Positions 1 to 9,581 of a stretch of 64,000 nt of DNA are shown here, in pieces. The notes under the pieces are model-generated. The model saw only the letters and a program-made list of their open reading frames with translations, had not been told where the DNA came from and made no database searches. The stretch comes from Shimia sp049116215 (GTDB lineage: Bacteria > Pseudomonadota > Alphaproteobacteria > Rhodobacterales > Rhodobacteraceae): the NCBI RefSeq assembly GCF_049116215.1, contig NZ_JAGDZB010000001.1, positions 1,105,863 to 1,169,862 of the forward strand, read 5' to 3'. Numbering within the stretch: position 1 is the stretch's first letter; each line of letters starts with the position of its first letter. Position numbers and translations under genes: made by a program.

Positions 1-859
1 GTTGGCCGGTGTCGAGCGCCAGCTGACTGTGTTGAACGGCTACGACATTGCGACAAAAGACGCGGAGCTGTTTCTGGAAACGGCGCAGGCCACCTTGGGT
101 CAAATTCACACTGTGACCGGTGACTTGGGACGTGATCTTTTGTCCGCGTCCGAATCCGGGCTTTCGGCCTCTGTGGTCAGCGTGGCCAAAAGCGCGCGCA
201 ACGATTTTGATGCGATTGTCAGCGCGCTCAACGGTCGGGTGGCTGATCGCAGCATTTTTGGCGGCACTGCCACCGACGGTGCAGCTCTGGTTGATAGTAA
301 CACCATGATGGCACAGATTTCCGCGGCCGTGGCAGGTGCGGTGACCATTTCTGACATTGTGACCGCCGTGGACGATTATTTCATGACTCCAGGCGGTGGC
401 TTTGAAACCGGAGCTTATGTCGGTTCGACCAATGATCTAGCGCCGATGCGCCTGAACGACAATCAGTCGGCGGACTTCAATGTGCGCGCTGACAGCGCAG
501 AGCTGCGCGAAGCCATGCGCGATTCCGCGTTGGCGGCTTTGGCTTTGGACACAGGTCTAAATTTGACCCTGAGTGAGCAGAAACAGTTGATGGAAACCGC
601 AGGCGAGCGGCTTTTGACGGGACAGGACAATCTGACCAGTGTGCGGGCGGATGTGGGTTTCAACCAAGAACGCGTTGAGAACGTGATGGCGGAGAATTCG
701 CTGTCGCGCAGCTCAATGTTGATGACGCAGAGCGATTTAATCGGTGCGGATCAAACCGAAGTGGCGGGCAAACTACAGGCCGTTCAAGTGCAACTAGAGA
801 TGGTCTACACGATCACAGCCCGTCTCTCCCAACTGACATTGGCGAACTATGTAAGATGA
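1..859 (+). CDS. flgL: Flagellar hook-filament junction protein FlgL (flagellin-like), 5'-truncated by window edge
   Basis: C-terminal 285 residues of a flagellin-family protein that fits FlgL (HAP3), the junction between hook and filament outside the cell. The readable part starts at a region like the end of the conserved flagellin N-terminal helix (VERQLTVLNGYDIAT), and the protein ends in a long amphipathic helix closing with LSQLTLANYVR, typical of Rhodobacteraceae FlgL. A TTG at position 2 is unlikely to be the true start, because the usual first 50-60 residues are missing; the gene should begin outside the window. Its stop overlaps the start of flgI by four bases (ATGA), so the two are translationally coupled. 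FlgL rather than filament flagellin is inferred mainly from the flgI neighbour. Confidence 0.85.
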   Translation, partial: LAGVERQLTVLNGYDIATKDAELFLETAQATLGQIHTVTGDLGRDLLSASESGLSASVVSVAKSARNDFDAIVSALNGRVADRSIFGGTATDGAALVDSNTMMAQISAAVAGAVTISDIVTAVDDYFMTPGGGFETGAYVGSTNDLAPMRLNDNQSADFNVRADSAELREAMRDSALAALALDTGLNLTLSEQKQLMETAGERLLTGQDNLTSVRADVGFNQERVENVMAENSLSRSSMLMTQSDLIGADQTEVAGKLQAVQVQLEMVYTITARLSQLTLANYVR

Positions 860-1968
860 CACACTTCATGAGCTTAGCAAGAATGCTACTGCTCCTCGTA
901 CTGATGCCGGTGATGGCATCGGCAGCGCCGATCCGGATCAAAGATCTGGTAGAATTTGACGGTGTACGGGGCAACGATTTGGTTGGCTACGGTTTGGTGG
1001 TTGGCCTGAACGGAACCGGAGACGGCTTGCGGAACGCGCCGTTTACTGAAGAAATTATGGGCAATATTCTCGAACGCCTTGGTGTGAACATCACCGGCGA
1101 GAATATGCGTCCCAAAAATGTGGCGGCGGTGTTTGTAACCGCAACACTCCCGCCCTTTGCCCGTGCTGGCGGCACGGTGGATGTGACCATTTCGGCGATT
1201 GGCGATGCAAAGAGCCTTTTGGGCGGCACATTGGTGATGACACCGATGAATGCAGCTGATGGTGAGATCTACGCAGTCGCGCAGGGCACAGTGATCGCAG
1301 GGGGCGTGTCTGCCGAAGGCGAGGCCGGTGGTGTCGTCAAGGGTGTGCCAACGTCGGGTGTGATCCCTTCCGGTGCCCGCATTGAGAGAGAGATCGATTT
1401 TGATTTTTCCACGCTGACAAACATGCGTCTGGCGTTGCGGGAACCGGATTTCACAACAGCCAACCGGATTGAGGAAGCCATCAACCGCAGCTATGGCCGC
1501 CGTGTGGCGCTGATGCTGGATGCGGGCACCGTTCAGGTGGACATTGACCGCACCAATCAGGCCTCTCCGGCCCACGCATTGAGCCAGATTGAAAACATCT
1601 CTGTGGAGCCTGAACGCAAGGCCCGTGTGGTGGTCGATCAACGCTCCGGCACCATTGTGATGGGTGACGATGTGCGCATTTCACGAGTTGCCGTCTCACA
1701 GGGTGGCTTGACCTTGAGGGTTCAGGAAACCCCGCTGGTGGTGCAACCTAATCCGTTTTCTGATGGCGAAACCGTGGTGGTGCCACGCACCGAAGCGGAC
1801 ATTGAAGAGGACGAGGGCATTGGCCTGGCGGAGGTGCCGATGGGCACGTCGTTGAGCGAAGTCATCGAAGGTCTGAATGCGCTGGGCGTGGCCCCACGTG
1901 ACATGATCGACATCCTCAAGAGCATCAAAGCGGCCGGAGCCCTGCATGCAGAGTTCATAGTGCGCTAA
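856..1968 (+). CDS. flgI: Flagellar P-ring protein FlgI
   Basis: 370 residues, the normal FlgI length. FlgI is exported by Sec to the periplasm and assembles into the P-ring bushing around the flagellar rod in the peptidoglycan. A signal peptide is visible (hydrophobic LLLLVLMPVMASA, cleavage predicted before APIRIKD). Family hallmarks follow: RIKDLVEFDGVRGNDLVGYG, GLNGTGD near residue 52, and the C-terminal SLSEVIEGLNALGVAPRDMI and ILKSIKAAGALHAEF. The start codon lies inside the flgL stop (ATGA). A terminator-like hairpin follows about 27 bases downstream, so flgI probably ends the flagellar transcription unit here. Confidence 0.97.
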   Translation: MTHFMSLARMLLLLVLMPVMASAAPIRIKDLVEFDGVRGNDLVGYGLVVGLNGTGDGLRNAPFTEEIMGNILERLGVNITGENMRPKNVAAVFVTATLPPFARAGGTVDVTISAIGDAKSLLGGTLVMTPMNAADGEIYAVAQGTVIAGGVSAEGEAGGVVKGVPTSGVIPSGARIEREIDFDFSTLTNMRLALREPDFTTANRIEEAINRSYGRRVALMLDAGTVQVDIDRTNQASPAHALSQIENISVEPERKARVVVDQRSGTIVMGDDVRISRVAVSQGGLTLRVQETPLVVQPNPFSDGETVVVPRTEADIEEDEGIGLAEVPMGTSLSEVIEGLNALGVAPRDMIDILKSIKAAGALHAEFIVR

Positions 1969-1994
1969 GGCCACTAAATACAGACAGGCGCGAG

Positions 1995-2023
1995 AGGCGG
2001 TATGTTAGGGCATGCCGCCTTTG
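1995..2023 (+). terminator. Hairpin terminator after flgI
   Basis: AGGCGGTATG and CATGCCGCCT form a 10-base stem with one G-T wobble around a TTAGGG loop, followed by a short TTT. It sits 27 bases after the flgI stop. Confidence 0.6.
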
Positions 2024-2274
2024 TGCTGTTTGGTGATTTTGGGATTGGCACGGCCTCGTTACACAGCGCCCGGATGGGTGCAGTAGATGCAGGAAATAAA
2101 GGGGGAGTTTGTGTGCGGTTGTCTTACTGGGCGGCATCTTTACGTCAATCGCGCGGATCGCAGTGCCCTGACGGTGCGTCGGAGGGAGAGTTACACAGAA
2201 GACATGAGATCTGAGCGTAGTACTTTCGATGCGATCCGGAGGTGGTGTGTGTTGGTCAAGTTTGGTGTAACGCG
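2024..2274. other. Intergenic stretch between flgI terminator and kinase gene; no gene seen
   Basis: Together with the terminator this makes a gene-free gap of about 306 bases. Small reading frames exist on both strands, but none has a good ribosome site or a recognisable protein, and none is longer than about 70 codons on the + strand. The genes on either side converge on it, so no promoter is required here. Confidence 0.5.
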
Positions 2275-4551
2275 TTAGGCTTGGAGCGCCGATTGTACCG
2301 CAGAGGTCGGTGCGTTTCGGTGGGCCACGTGACGCTGCAAACACGCGACCAGATCCGCACGGCGGATTGGTTTGGTGAGGAAGTCATCCATGCCCGCCGC
2401 CAGACAGGCGCGTTTTTCATTCTCAAACGCATTGGCGGTAAGCGCCACAATTTGGGGTTGGTTCACGTCGCTGGCGCGGATGGCTTCGGTGGCCTCAATG
2501 CCGCTCATTCTGGGCATCGACATATCCATAAAGATCAGATCTGGCGGCGTTTCCAGCGTGGCGTCCACGGCTTCAAACCCGTCTTCGGCAAAGCGCAGGG
2601 TGATCGGCAGTTTCTCCAGGAATTTGGCAATCAACACGCGATTGGTTTTGTTGTCTTCCGCGATCAACACGTCGAGGCCGGTCAAATCAATTGCGTCATA
2701 GTCAGTTGCCAAAGGCGTCTTAGCGTCGTCTGGCAACGCGTCTTGCGGGGGCAGGTCCACCGGCAGGCTGACAAGAAAGCGCGACCCCTGGCCGTAAACT
2801 GAGCTCACAGAGATTTCTCCGCCCATGCGTTCAGTCAGGATGCGGCAAATACTGAGGCCCAGACCGGTGCCACCAAACCGGCGCGTGGTTGAGGTTTCGG
2901 CCTGTGTGAACTCCTCAAATACCGCGCCCAGTTTGTCTTCGGGGATGCCAATACCGGTGTCTTCCACAGCAAAGTTCAAGGTCATTGGCGTCATCGAGTC
3001 CGTGGCATCGATACCGTCCATCCAGACTTTGACGTCGATCTTGCCAAATTCGGTGAATTTGGTGGCGTTGCCAATGATATTGGTTGCGATCTGGCGGATG
3101 CGGACATCGTCTGCAAGCAAGTGTTTTGGGACATCTTCCGCAATGGTCAGAGTTAGCCCAAGGCCTTTGTTGTATGCGTTGGGTTCCAACAGCCGCAGAG
3201 TTTCTTCGAAACAGGTGCGCGTGTCGAAGGTGGTGTTGGTGATTTGCAGCTTGCCTGCGTCCAGCTTCGACAGATCCAGAATATCGTTGATGATGGTCAG
3301 CAGGCTGCGAGAGGACCCAATGATGGTCTGTGTATAGTCCGCCTGTTCCTGGGATTGTTCAGTCTCTGACAACAGGTCTGCCATGCCGATGATGCCGGTC
3401 ATCGGGGTGCGGATTTCGTGGCTCATGTTGGCGAGGAAATCGGTCTTTGTCCGAGCGGCGTCTTCGGCGGCCTTGCGGGCCTTGCGCATGCTCATGGCAT
3501 GCTCCTTGGTGGCCGTGATGTCACGCGCAATGGTCACGTAAAAATCGATCTCGTCGTCGGCGTTTTTGACAGGCAGCATCTGCATTTCGCCCCACCGCTC
3601 GCGCCCGTCCGAAATTTTGTGACGCACTTCGATTTTGGCTTCGCCTTCACCGCGCATGGCCTTGGCGACTTTCTGAGCGATGTTGGTGTCCGCATTGGTG
3701 AGCTGCGCAAGCACGCTGGTCTGCTGACCAATGATGTCTTTGGCAGGAATGCCGGTGAGGCTTGTGAAGGCCTCATTGACCCATTCGATTTCCTGTTTGG
3801 GATTAGAGAGGATCACCGCATCATTGGTCTTGCGAGCCACCATAGACAAGCGCTGCAACTCATTTCGGTGCTTGCTCAAGGCGTCATTGGCGGCGGTCAG
3901 GTTTGTCTGGCTGCTTTGCAGGGCTTCTGTTTTGCGGAAGTTGTCGACGCCGGATTTGACAAAAGAATAGCACATGTAGCCCATGCTGATGACCACCATC
4001 AATTCCGGTACATTGACATGTGGCATCGCCATTTCGCCGCCAAAACGGATGGCTTGCAGGGCCAGAAGAAATAATGGTGTCAGGACAAACAGACCCATTT
4101 TGAAGATAGCCAGTTTCGGGTTTGTGGGCAAAATCAACGCGCCGTTGACAATGCCCATGCCCAGCACACCTGCGACTCCCATGATGGAGGCCTCTTTGCC
4201 GATCACAACCACATAGAGCGTTGTGGCAAGGAACATTGAGATGGCTTGAAACGCACCGCTCATCACCGCAGCACGCAGGAGGGCGGCATGGCTTTCACCG
4301 GCTCGCAAACGCATAGGAATGCGACGCAGCACCATCATGTCGACCGCTTCGCCGATGAGCAGCATCGCGGTGGCGCATCCCCCCACAACGGGACCGGTGG
4401 CCAAAATGATCATCAACGCGCCAAGGGAATAAATTGCGGCACGTTGTTTCAGAGCGCGGACACGCTCTGAGGCATATTGCGCCAACAAGCTGCGCTGTCG
4501 GGCTGCCAGCTTGGCTGAGCGCCGCAATTGTTGTCCGGGATCTGCCACCAT
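2275..4551 (-). CDS. Membrane hybrid histidine kinase with PAS and receiver domains
   Basis: 758 residues. The N-terminal 200 residues hold about five or six hydrophobic segments (about 42-70, 93-117, 122-142, 149-167, 184-200) in no sensor fold I recognise. A PAS domain follows (about 235-350, ending in the PAC-like ITATKE), then a HisKA domain with phospho-acceptor His378 in FLANMSHEIRTPMTG, an HATPase domain with N box (NIIGNATKFT, 491-500), G1 box DTGIGIPED and G2 box GGTGLGLS, and a C-terminal receiver with phospho-acceptor Asp676 (FMDMSMPRMSG). This is ArcB/BarA-like architecture without an Hpt domain, so the phosphate must pass to an unseen partner. No response regulator is adjacent. 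It is divergent from the MarR/RND operon. The signal is unknown. Confidence 0.9.
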   Translation of the reverse strand: MVADPGQQLRRSAKLAARQRSLLAQYASERVRALKQRAAIYSLGALMIILATGPVVGGCATAMLLIGEAVDMMVLRRIPMRLRAGESHAALLRAAVMSGAFQAISMFLATTLYVVVIGKEASIMGVAGVLGMGIVNGALILPTNPKLAIFKMGLFVLTPLFLLALQAIRFGGEMAMPHVNVPELMVVISMGYMCYSFVKSGVDNFRKTEALQSSQTNLTAANDALSKHRNELQRLSMVARKTNDAVILSNPKQEIEWVNEAFTSLTGIPAKDIIGQQTSVLAQLTNADTNIAQKVAKAMRGEGEAKIEVRHKISDGRERWGEMQMLPVKNADDEIDFYVTIARDITATKEHAMSMRKARKAAEDAARTKTDFLANMSHEIRTPMTGIIGMADLLSETEQSQEQADYTQTIIGSSRSLLTIINDILDLSKLDAGKLQITNTTFDTRTCFEETLRLLEPNAYNKGLGLTLTIAEDVPKHLLADDVRIRQIATNIIGNATKFTEFGKIDVKVWMDGIDATDSMTPMTLNFAVEDTGIGIPEDKLGAVFEEFTQAETSTTRRFGGTGLGLSICRILTERMGGEISVSSVYGQGSRFLVSLPVDLPPQDALPDDAKTPLATDYDAIDLTGLDVLIAEDNKTNRVLIAKFLEKLPITLRFAEDGFEAVDATLETPPDLIFMDMSMPRMSGIEATEAIRASDVNQPQIVALTANAFENEKRACLAAGMDDFLTKPIRRADLVACLQRHVAHRNAPTSAVQSALQA

Positions 4552-4579
4552 TGTTCACGCACCACATAGTCATTGGTGA

Positions 4580-4591
4580 GGTATGCATACC
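4580..4591. promoter_or_regulatory. Perfect 12-base palindrome upstream of the kinase gene
   Basis: GGTATGCATACC is an exact palindrome 28 bases upstream of the kinase start (position 4551, minus strand). It may be a regulator site; no factor can be assigned from sequence. Confidence 0.3.
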
Positions 4592-4786
4592 GTGACAGTG
4601 TTAATTTAATCACTCGGATGGCTGCGTAACGCTCTGACTTCTAATAAAATTTTTGCGATTTTTCTGTGATCTGTGTCTTTGGTCACAACCAGTATGACCC
4701 TGAGAAACAAGGTGAATTGATACAAGTGGCTTGCAGGTTTTTTGCACCTTCTCCCCTTGTTTGTTCATAAAGCTTCTGTATTTGGA

Positions 4787-4805
4787 TATTTCAGAAAATG
4801 AAATA
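4787..4805. promoter_or_regulatory. Candidate MarR operator
   Basis: TATTTCA-GAAAA-TGAAATA is a perfect 7-base inverted repeat with a 5-base spacer, ending 16 bases before the GTG start of the MarR gene. MarR-family proteins commonly bind AT-rich inverted repeats of 16-20 bases in their own promoters. Its position would block the operon promoter. Assignment is by position and symmetry only. Confidence 0.55.
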
Positions 4806-4821
4806 ACTCAGGGATTCGCGC

Positions 4822-5292
4822 GTGCCCGACGATTTATTCTCCAACACCAATCTGCCGGACGAGTTTCTGGCGATCATTGGTGTCTTTGCTCTGTTCAACC
4901 AAATTGAGGCAGAGCTTGAGGACATCAACATCGACCCGCCACTTACCAAGATGGAGCGACGGATTTTGGTGTTTATGGACCGGCCAAAACGCATGGGGGT
5001 TTTGGCGGAGGACACCTTCTGCATTCCGTCAGCGATCACGCCGGTGGCGGATGCGTTGGAGGAGCGCGGTTTTGTGCAGCGTACGCGTGATCCCAAAGAT
5101 CGGCGTGCGCTTGTGTTAGAGTTGACCCCGGAGGGGCTGGCGGCACGTGCCACGTTGATGGATGCGGTCAAGCTCCGCTTCCGCGAGATTTGCGGCATGA
5201 CCGTCGAGGAAATCTCCCAGTTTGCCAAATTGGCCGTGAAAGCCATGCCCGGAGCCGTAGAGGCCGGGCGATTGGAGGAAAAAGAATGCTGA
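4822..5292 (+). CDS. MarR-family transcriptional regulator
   Basis: 156 residues starting with GTG at 4822. The winged-helix core is visible: LTKMERRILVFM (helix entry), CIPSAITPVADALEERGFVQRTRDPKDRRALVLELTPEG, with the DPKDRR wing characteristic of MarR. It overlaps the adaptor gene by seven bases (stop 5290-5292, next ATG at 5286), so regulator and pump form one operon. By analogy with MarR/EmrR systems it is probably a repressor of the efflux genes released by a ligand, acting at the inverted repeat just upstream. The ligand is unknown. Confidence 0.9.
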   Translation: MPDDLFSNTNLPDEFLAIIGVFALFNQIEAELEDINIDPPLTKMERRILVFMDRPKRMGVLAEDTFCIPSAITPVADALEERGFVQRTRDPKDRRALVLELTPEGLAARATLMDAVKLRFREICGMTVEEISQFAKLAVKAMPGAVEAGRLEEKEC

Positions 5293-6338
5293 AACAGTTT
5301 GGAAAAATCTGCGCCACAGCGGCGATAATCACAGTGAGTGGCGTAGCGGCGGCCATGGCCCAGGATGTGCTGAAGCCGGTGAAACTCATGGTGGTGAGCG
5401 AAGCGCCAATACCGTTTGAGCGACAATTTTTTGGTCAGGTGAAAGCGCGCCAGTCGGTGGATCTGGCGTTTCAAGTTGGCGGGCAGATTGTTGATTTTCC
5501 GGTGACCGAAGGCCTGAACATCGGCGAAGGGGACGTGATTGCGCGGCTTGATCTGGAGATCTTTGAACTGCAGCTCAATCAGGCGATTTTGCAGAAAGAA
5601 CAAGCCGATCGCACGGTGGAGCGCCTGAACAAACTGCGCGGCAACACCGTGAGCCAAGTGACTTTGGATGACGCGGAGACACAGGCGTCTTTGGCGCAGA
5701 TCGCGGTCAAAAACGCGGAGTGGTCCTTGCGCCACGCGACTCTGAAAGCGCCGTTTGACGCCTTGGTGTCCAGCCGCAATGTGGAGCTTTTCACCACCGT
5801 CAGCGCAGGCAGCCCGGTGGTGCGTATTCACGACTTGAGCGAGTTGCGCATTGAAGTGGACGTGCCGGAGATCCTGTTCCAGCGGGCGGGCAATGAGCAA
5901 AACGTGACGATTAAGGCGCGCTTCCCTGGAAATGACGAAGAGTTTGATCTGCAAATTCGAGAGTTTGACGCGGAAACCAGCAGTGTTGGTCAGACCTTCC
6001 GCATCACCTTTGGCATGACGCCGCCGGAGGGCAAGGTGATCTTGCCAGGGTCGTCGGTGACGGTGACTGTGACCGCGGCTGAGCCATCCACCGGCATTAT
6101 CGTGCCACCCACAGCCATTGTTGTGGATGACAGCGGCGCAACCGGCGTGATGCGGTTTGACCCCAAAGGCGGCGACGAAGGCAAAGTGACCTGGGTGGCG
6201 GTGCAAAGCGAACCTGCCACCGCTGGCATGGTGCAGATCAATGCTGGCCTGAATGACGGCGACGAGATTGTGCTCACCGGTGGCGGCGCTTTGACCAACG
6301 GCCAAGCGGTGCGCCGCTTTGTCGGCTTTGGCAACTGA
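5286..6338 (+). CDS. RND efflux periplasmic adaptor (membrane fusion protein)
   Basis: 350 residues from ATG 5286. The reading frame is open further upstream, but that part lies inside marR. The N-terminus is a signal peptide (CATAAIITVSGVAAAMAQDV). The HlyD/AcrA-type order follows: beta-barrel entry, lipoyl half (VDLAFQVGGQIVDFPVTEG), an alpha hairpin (about 100-150), the second lipoyl half (ATLKAPFDALVSSRNVEL), a beta-barrel and a membrane-proximal domain. No lipobox cysteine is seen, so it is probably a soluble or signal-anchored adaptor. It would link the inner-membrane pump encoded next to an outer-membrane channel not found in this window. Confidence 0.93.
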   Translation: MLKQFGKICATAAIITVSGVAAAMAQDVLKPVKLMVVSEAPIPFERQFFGQVKARQSVDLAFQVGGQIVDFPVTEGLNIGEGDVIARLDLEIFELQLNQAILQKEQADRTVERLNKLRGNTVSQVTLDDAETQASLAQIAVKNAEWSLRHATLKAPFDALVSSRNVELFTTVSAGSPVVRIHDLSELRIEVDVPEILFQRAGNEQNVTIKARFPGNDEEFDLQIREFDAETSSVGQTFRITFGMTPPEGKVILPGSSVTVTVTAAEPSTGIIVPPTAIVVDDSGATGVMRFDPKGGDEGKVTWVAVQSEPATAGMVQINAGLNDGDEIVLTGGGALTNGQAVRRFVGFGN

Positions 6339-6349
6339 GGGCGCGGGTG

Positions 6350-9300
6350 ATGGTCAATATTGCACGCGGATCCATTGATCGGCCGATCTACACATGGATG
6401 ATCATGCTGATCTTCCTGATAGGCGGCGGCATTAGCTTTCTGAATTTGGGGCGGCTGGAAGATCCGGCCTTCACCATCAAACAGGCGGTTGTGGTCACCC
6501 AATACCCCGGGGCCACATCGGAGCAGGTGGCGGTTGAGGTGTCTGAGCCTCTGGAGTCTGCCATCCAGAAGATGGAAGAGGTGGATTACATCACCTCGAT
6601 CAACCAGCCGGGTGTGTCGCAGATCGATGTGCACATCAAATCGACCTATGACGGCACCGAGCTACCGGAGGTATGGACTCGGTTGAGGGCCAAAGTGGCG
6701 GATGCTGGGCGGCATTTGCCCACCGGGGTCAACACACCGTTGGTCAATGACAGCTTTGGTGATGTGTTTGGCATTTTCCTTGGCGTGACCGCTGAGGGTT
6801 TTTCGGATGCGGAAAAGCACGAATTGGCCACCTTCTTGCGGCGCGAATTACTGACCGTGGATGGCGTGGCGGATGTCGACATCCAAGGGCTGCCAGAAGA
6901 AGCGATATTTGTAGAGCCGGATCTGGCGCTGTCGGTCAACCAAAACATTTCACTCAACGCCATCGCGGGTGCTATTGCCAATGCCGATGCGGTGAATGCC
7001 GCCGGGACGGTGACCACAGGTGCCGCGCGAACACGCATCATGCGGCCGGATGGCTCGGACACAGTGTCTGAGATTGCTGGTCTGTCGCTGGGGCAAGATG
7101 GCAAGGTGGTGAACCTTGTCGACACCAGCCGTGTGTTCCGCGATCGCGTCGATAATCCGCGCCAGATCATTCGCTACAACGGCGAAGAGGCCTTCACCCT
7201 GGGTGTGGCCGGTATTGCTACGGAAAACATCGTGGTGGTGGGCAAGCGCGTGGATGAGAAACTCGCACAGATGGCCGGGGACATTCCTGCCGGTGTTGAA
7301 CTGCACCCGATCTACCAACAGCACGTTGTGGTGGAAAAAGCCTCCAACGACTTCCTGGTGAACCTTGCCATGTCGGTGGCCATTGTGGTGGCGGTGTTGG
7401 CGATCTTCATGGGCTGGCGCGCGGCTGTGGTGGTGGGGGTAACTCTGTTCCTTACGGTTGTTGGCACCTTCCTGTTTATGGGGTTCTTCTCGATCGAGAT
7501 GGAACGGATTTCGTTAGGGGCGCTGATCATTGCGATGGGAATGCTGGTGGACAACGCGATTGTGGTCGCCGAGGGCATGCAGATCTCGATGTTGCAGGGC
7601 AAGAACAGCCGCGAAGCCGCGGATGAAGCTTCCGGAAAAACCCAAATCCCGCTGCTTGGTGCGACCATTATTGGCATCATGGCCTTTGCTGGCATTGGCC
7701 TGAGCCCCGATGCCACGGGTGAATTCTTGTTCTCCCTCTTTGCGGTGATTGGTATTTCGCTGTTGTTAAGCTGGGTTCTGGCGCTGACCGTGACGCCGAT
7801 GCTGGGCCACTACCTGTTTAAGCAGGGTGCAGGCGGTGAAGGTGATGCCTATGGCGGGCTGATTTTCCGCATGTATGGCGCAAGCCTGCGTCTGGCGCTC
7901 AAAATGCGGTGGTTGGTGATTGTTGGACTGATTGCTGTGACGGCGGTGTGCTATGCGGGCTTTGGCCTGATGAAGCAGCAATTCTTCCCGGACAGCAACA
8001 CGCCGCTGTTTTTTGTGCACTACAAACTGCCGCAGGGCACGCCGATTGCCACTACGTCTGCGCAGATGGAATTGCTCGAAGACTGGCTTGATGAGCGTGA
8101 CGATGTTGTGAGCTTCGCCACCTTTGTGGGACAGGGCGCGACGCGATTTATGCTGACCTATGAGTCTGAAAAAGCGAACCCAAGTTACGGCCATATTATT
8201 GTGCGGGCGGAGAACTTGGAATCGATCCCACCGTTGCAAAAGGACCTTGAGGCCTTTGGTGCCGAAGCTTTGCCCGAAGGCGAGTTCCGCACCAAACGAC
8301 TTGTCTTTGGTCCCGGTGGGGGCGACCCAATTCAAGTGCGCTTCTCCGGCAGTGATCCGGTTGTTCTACGTCAGCTGGCAACCCAGGCGGCGCAGGTGTT
8401 GACCGAAACCACGGACAACATCACCAGCGTGCGCACAAACTGGCGGGAGCAGGAATTGGTGATCAAACCGATCTACGCCACTGAACGGGCGCAGACCGCG
8501 GGTGTGGATCGTGAAGACATCGCCGATATGTTCCAGTTTTCAACAGATGGTCTGACCACTGGCCAGTTCCGCGAAAACGAGAGGTTGATTCCAATCATTC
8601 TGCGGCGTCAACCGGACGGCGCCTTTGGGCTGGTGGATCAAGTGGTGTATTCCACAACGTCCAACAGCTTTGTGCCAGTGGAACAGATGGTGGATGGTTT
8701 TGTGCATGAGACGCAAAACACGTTGCTGCATCGTCGGGATCGCGTGGCGACGATCACGGTTGGGGCGGATATCCGGTCCGGCCTGACAGCCGCGCAGGTG
8801 CAGACCGAGGTCACGGCAGCGATTGAGGGCATGAACATTCCGGTTGGCTACAAGATGGAATGGGGCGGCGAGTTGGAGAACAGCTCGGAAGCACAGGAGA
8901 GTCTTGGGAAACAGCTGCCAATGAGCTTGCTGATCATGGTGCTGATTTCGGTGCTGTTGTTCAACGCCATCCGCCAACCGATCATTATCTGGCTGTTGGT
9001 GCCGATGTCGGTGAACGGTGTGGTGATTGGCCTTCTGGGAACGGACATGCCGTTTACGTTTACCGCTTTGCTGGGTCTTTTGAGCCTGTCTGGGATGTTG
9101 ATCAAAAACGGTATCGTGCTGGTCGAGGAGATCGACTTTGTCCGCGAGGAAGGCCTGCCGATGCGGGAGGCGATTGTGAAGGCGAGCGTGTCGCGTCTGC
9201 GGCCGGTGATGCTGGCGGCGGTCACAACCATCCTTGGCATGGCGCCTTTGTTGACCGATGCGTTTTTTGTGTCGATGGCGATCACCATCATGGGCGGTTT

Positions 9301-9412
9301 GGCCTTTGCGACCATTCTGACGCTGATTGCCGCGCCGGTGTTTTATCTGGTGTTCTTTGGCAAAGAAGAACGGCGGGAGAAAAAAGCGGCGGCGGCAGCC
9401 GTGCCTGCCTGA
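6350..9412 (+). CDS. RND multidrug efflux permease (AcrB/MexF-like)
   Basis: About 1020 residues, the standard size of HAE1/HME RND pumps in the inner membrane that export drugs or other compounds using proton flow. One hydrophobic segment near the N-terminus, then a large periplasmic loop with PGATSEQVAVEVSEPLE (porter domain), six clustered membrane segments, a second periplasmic loop and six more segments. The TM4 motif GMLVDNAIVVAEGM carries the family's proton-relay Asp, and LSLSGMLIKNGIVLVEEID is the repeat-2 equivalent. A GTG lies at 6347 directly before the chosen ATG 6350; either may start. It begins 11 bases after the adaptor. Substrates cannot be deduced. Confidence 0.95.
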   Translation: MVNIARGSIDRPIYTWMIMLIFLIGGGISFLNLGRLEDPAFTIKQAVVVTQYPGATSEQVAVEVSEPLESAIQKMEEVDYITSINQPGVSQIDVHIKSTYDGTELPEVWTRLRAKVADAGRHLPTGVNTPLVNDSFGDVFGIFLGVTAEGFSDAEKHELATFLRRELLTVDGVADVDIQGLPEEAIFVEPDLALSVNQNISLNAIAGAIANADAVNAAGTVTTGAARTRIMRPDGSDTVSEIAGLSLGQDGKVVNLVDTSRVFRDRVDNPRQIIRYNGEEAFTLGVAGIATENIVVVGKRVDEKLAQMAGDIPAGVELHPIYQQHVVVEKASNDFLVNLAMSVAIVVAVLAIFMGWRAAVVVGVTLFLTVVGTFLFMGFFSIEMERISLGALIIAMGMLVDNAIVVAEGMQISMLQGKNSREAADEASGKTQIPLLGATIIGIMAFAGIGLSPDATGEFLFSLFAVIGISLLLSWVLALTVTPMLGHYLFKQGAGGEGDAYGGLIFRMYGASLRLALKMRWLVIVGLIAVTAVCYAGFGLMKQQFFPDSNTPLFFVHYKLPQGTPIATTSAQMELLEDWLDERDDVVSFATFVGQGATRFMLTYESEKANPSYGHIIVRAENLESIPPLQKDLEAFGAEALPEGEFRTKRLVFGPGGGDPIQVRFSGSDPVVLRQLATQAAQVLTETTDNITSVRTNWREQELVIKPIYATERAQTAGVDREDIADMFQFSTDGLTTGQFRENERLIPIILRRQPDGAFGLVDQVVYSTTSNSFVPVEQMVDGFVHETQNTLLHRRDRVATITVGADIRSGLTAAQVQTEVTAAIEGMNIPVGYKMEWGGELENSSEAQESLGKQLPMSLLIMVLISVLLFNAIRQPIIIWLLVPMSVNGVVIGLLGTDMPFTFTALLGLLSLSGMLIKNGIVLVEEIDFVREEGLPMREAIVKASVSRLRPVMLAAVTTILGMAPLLTDAFFVSMAITIMGGLAFATILTLIAAPVFYLVFFGKEERREKKAAAAAVPA

Positions 9413-9435
9413 CCCGCACCGTCCTGAAAATAGAG

Positions 9436-9468
9436 AGGCCGTCCAAGTTGGGCGGCCTTTTGTTTTTT
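9436..9468 (+). terminator. Rho-independent terminator of the RND operon
   Basis: AGGCCGTCCA and TGGGCGGCCT form a 10-base stem (one wobble) with an AGT loop, followed by TTTGTTTTTT. It lies 24 bases after the permease stop. Confidence 0.85.
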
Positions 9469-9581
9469 GCGCTAAGCTGGCATAGGGGCGGTCCCGGCCC
9501 GCCAGCGGGCATAGGCACAAGACAAAGATATGTTGCGCAGCAGTTTGACAGTGATGGCAAAGCAGAGACAGGAGGCACGCC

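Noticed and set aside
886..1641. Long open frame on the minus strand across flgI
   Set aside because: It is a shadow of a clear FlgI gene on the other strand, with composition rich in His, Arg and Gln, typical of antisense frames.
4791..6305. 504-codon minus-strand frame across marR and the adaptor
   Set aside because: Antisense shadow of two well-supported genes with His/Arg-rich composition.
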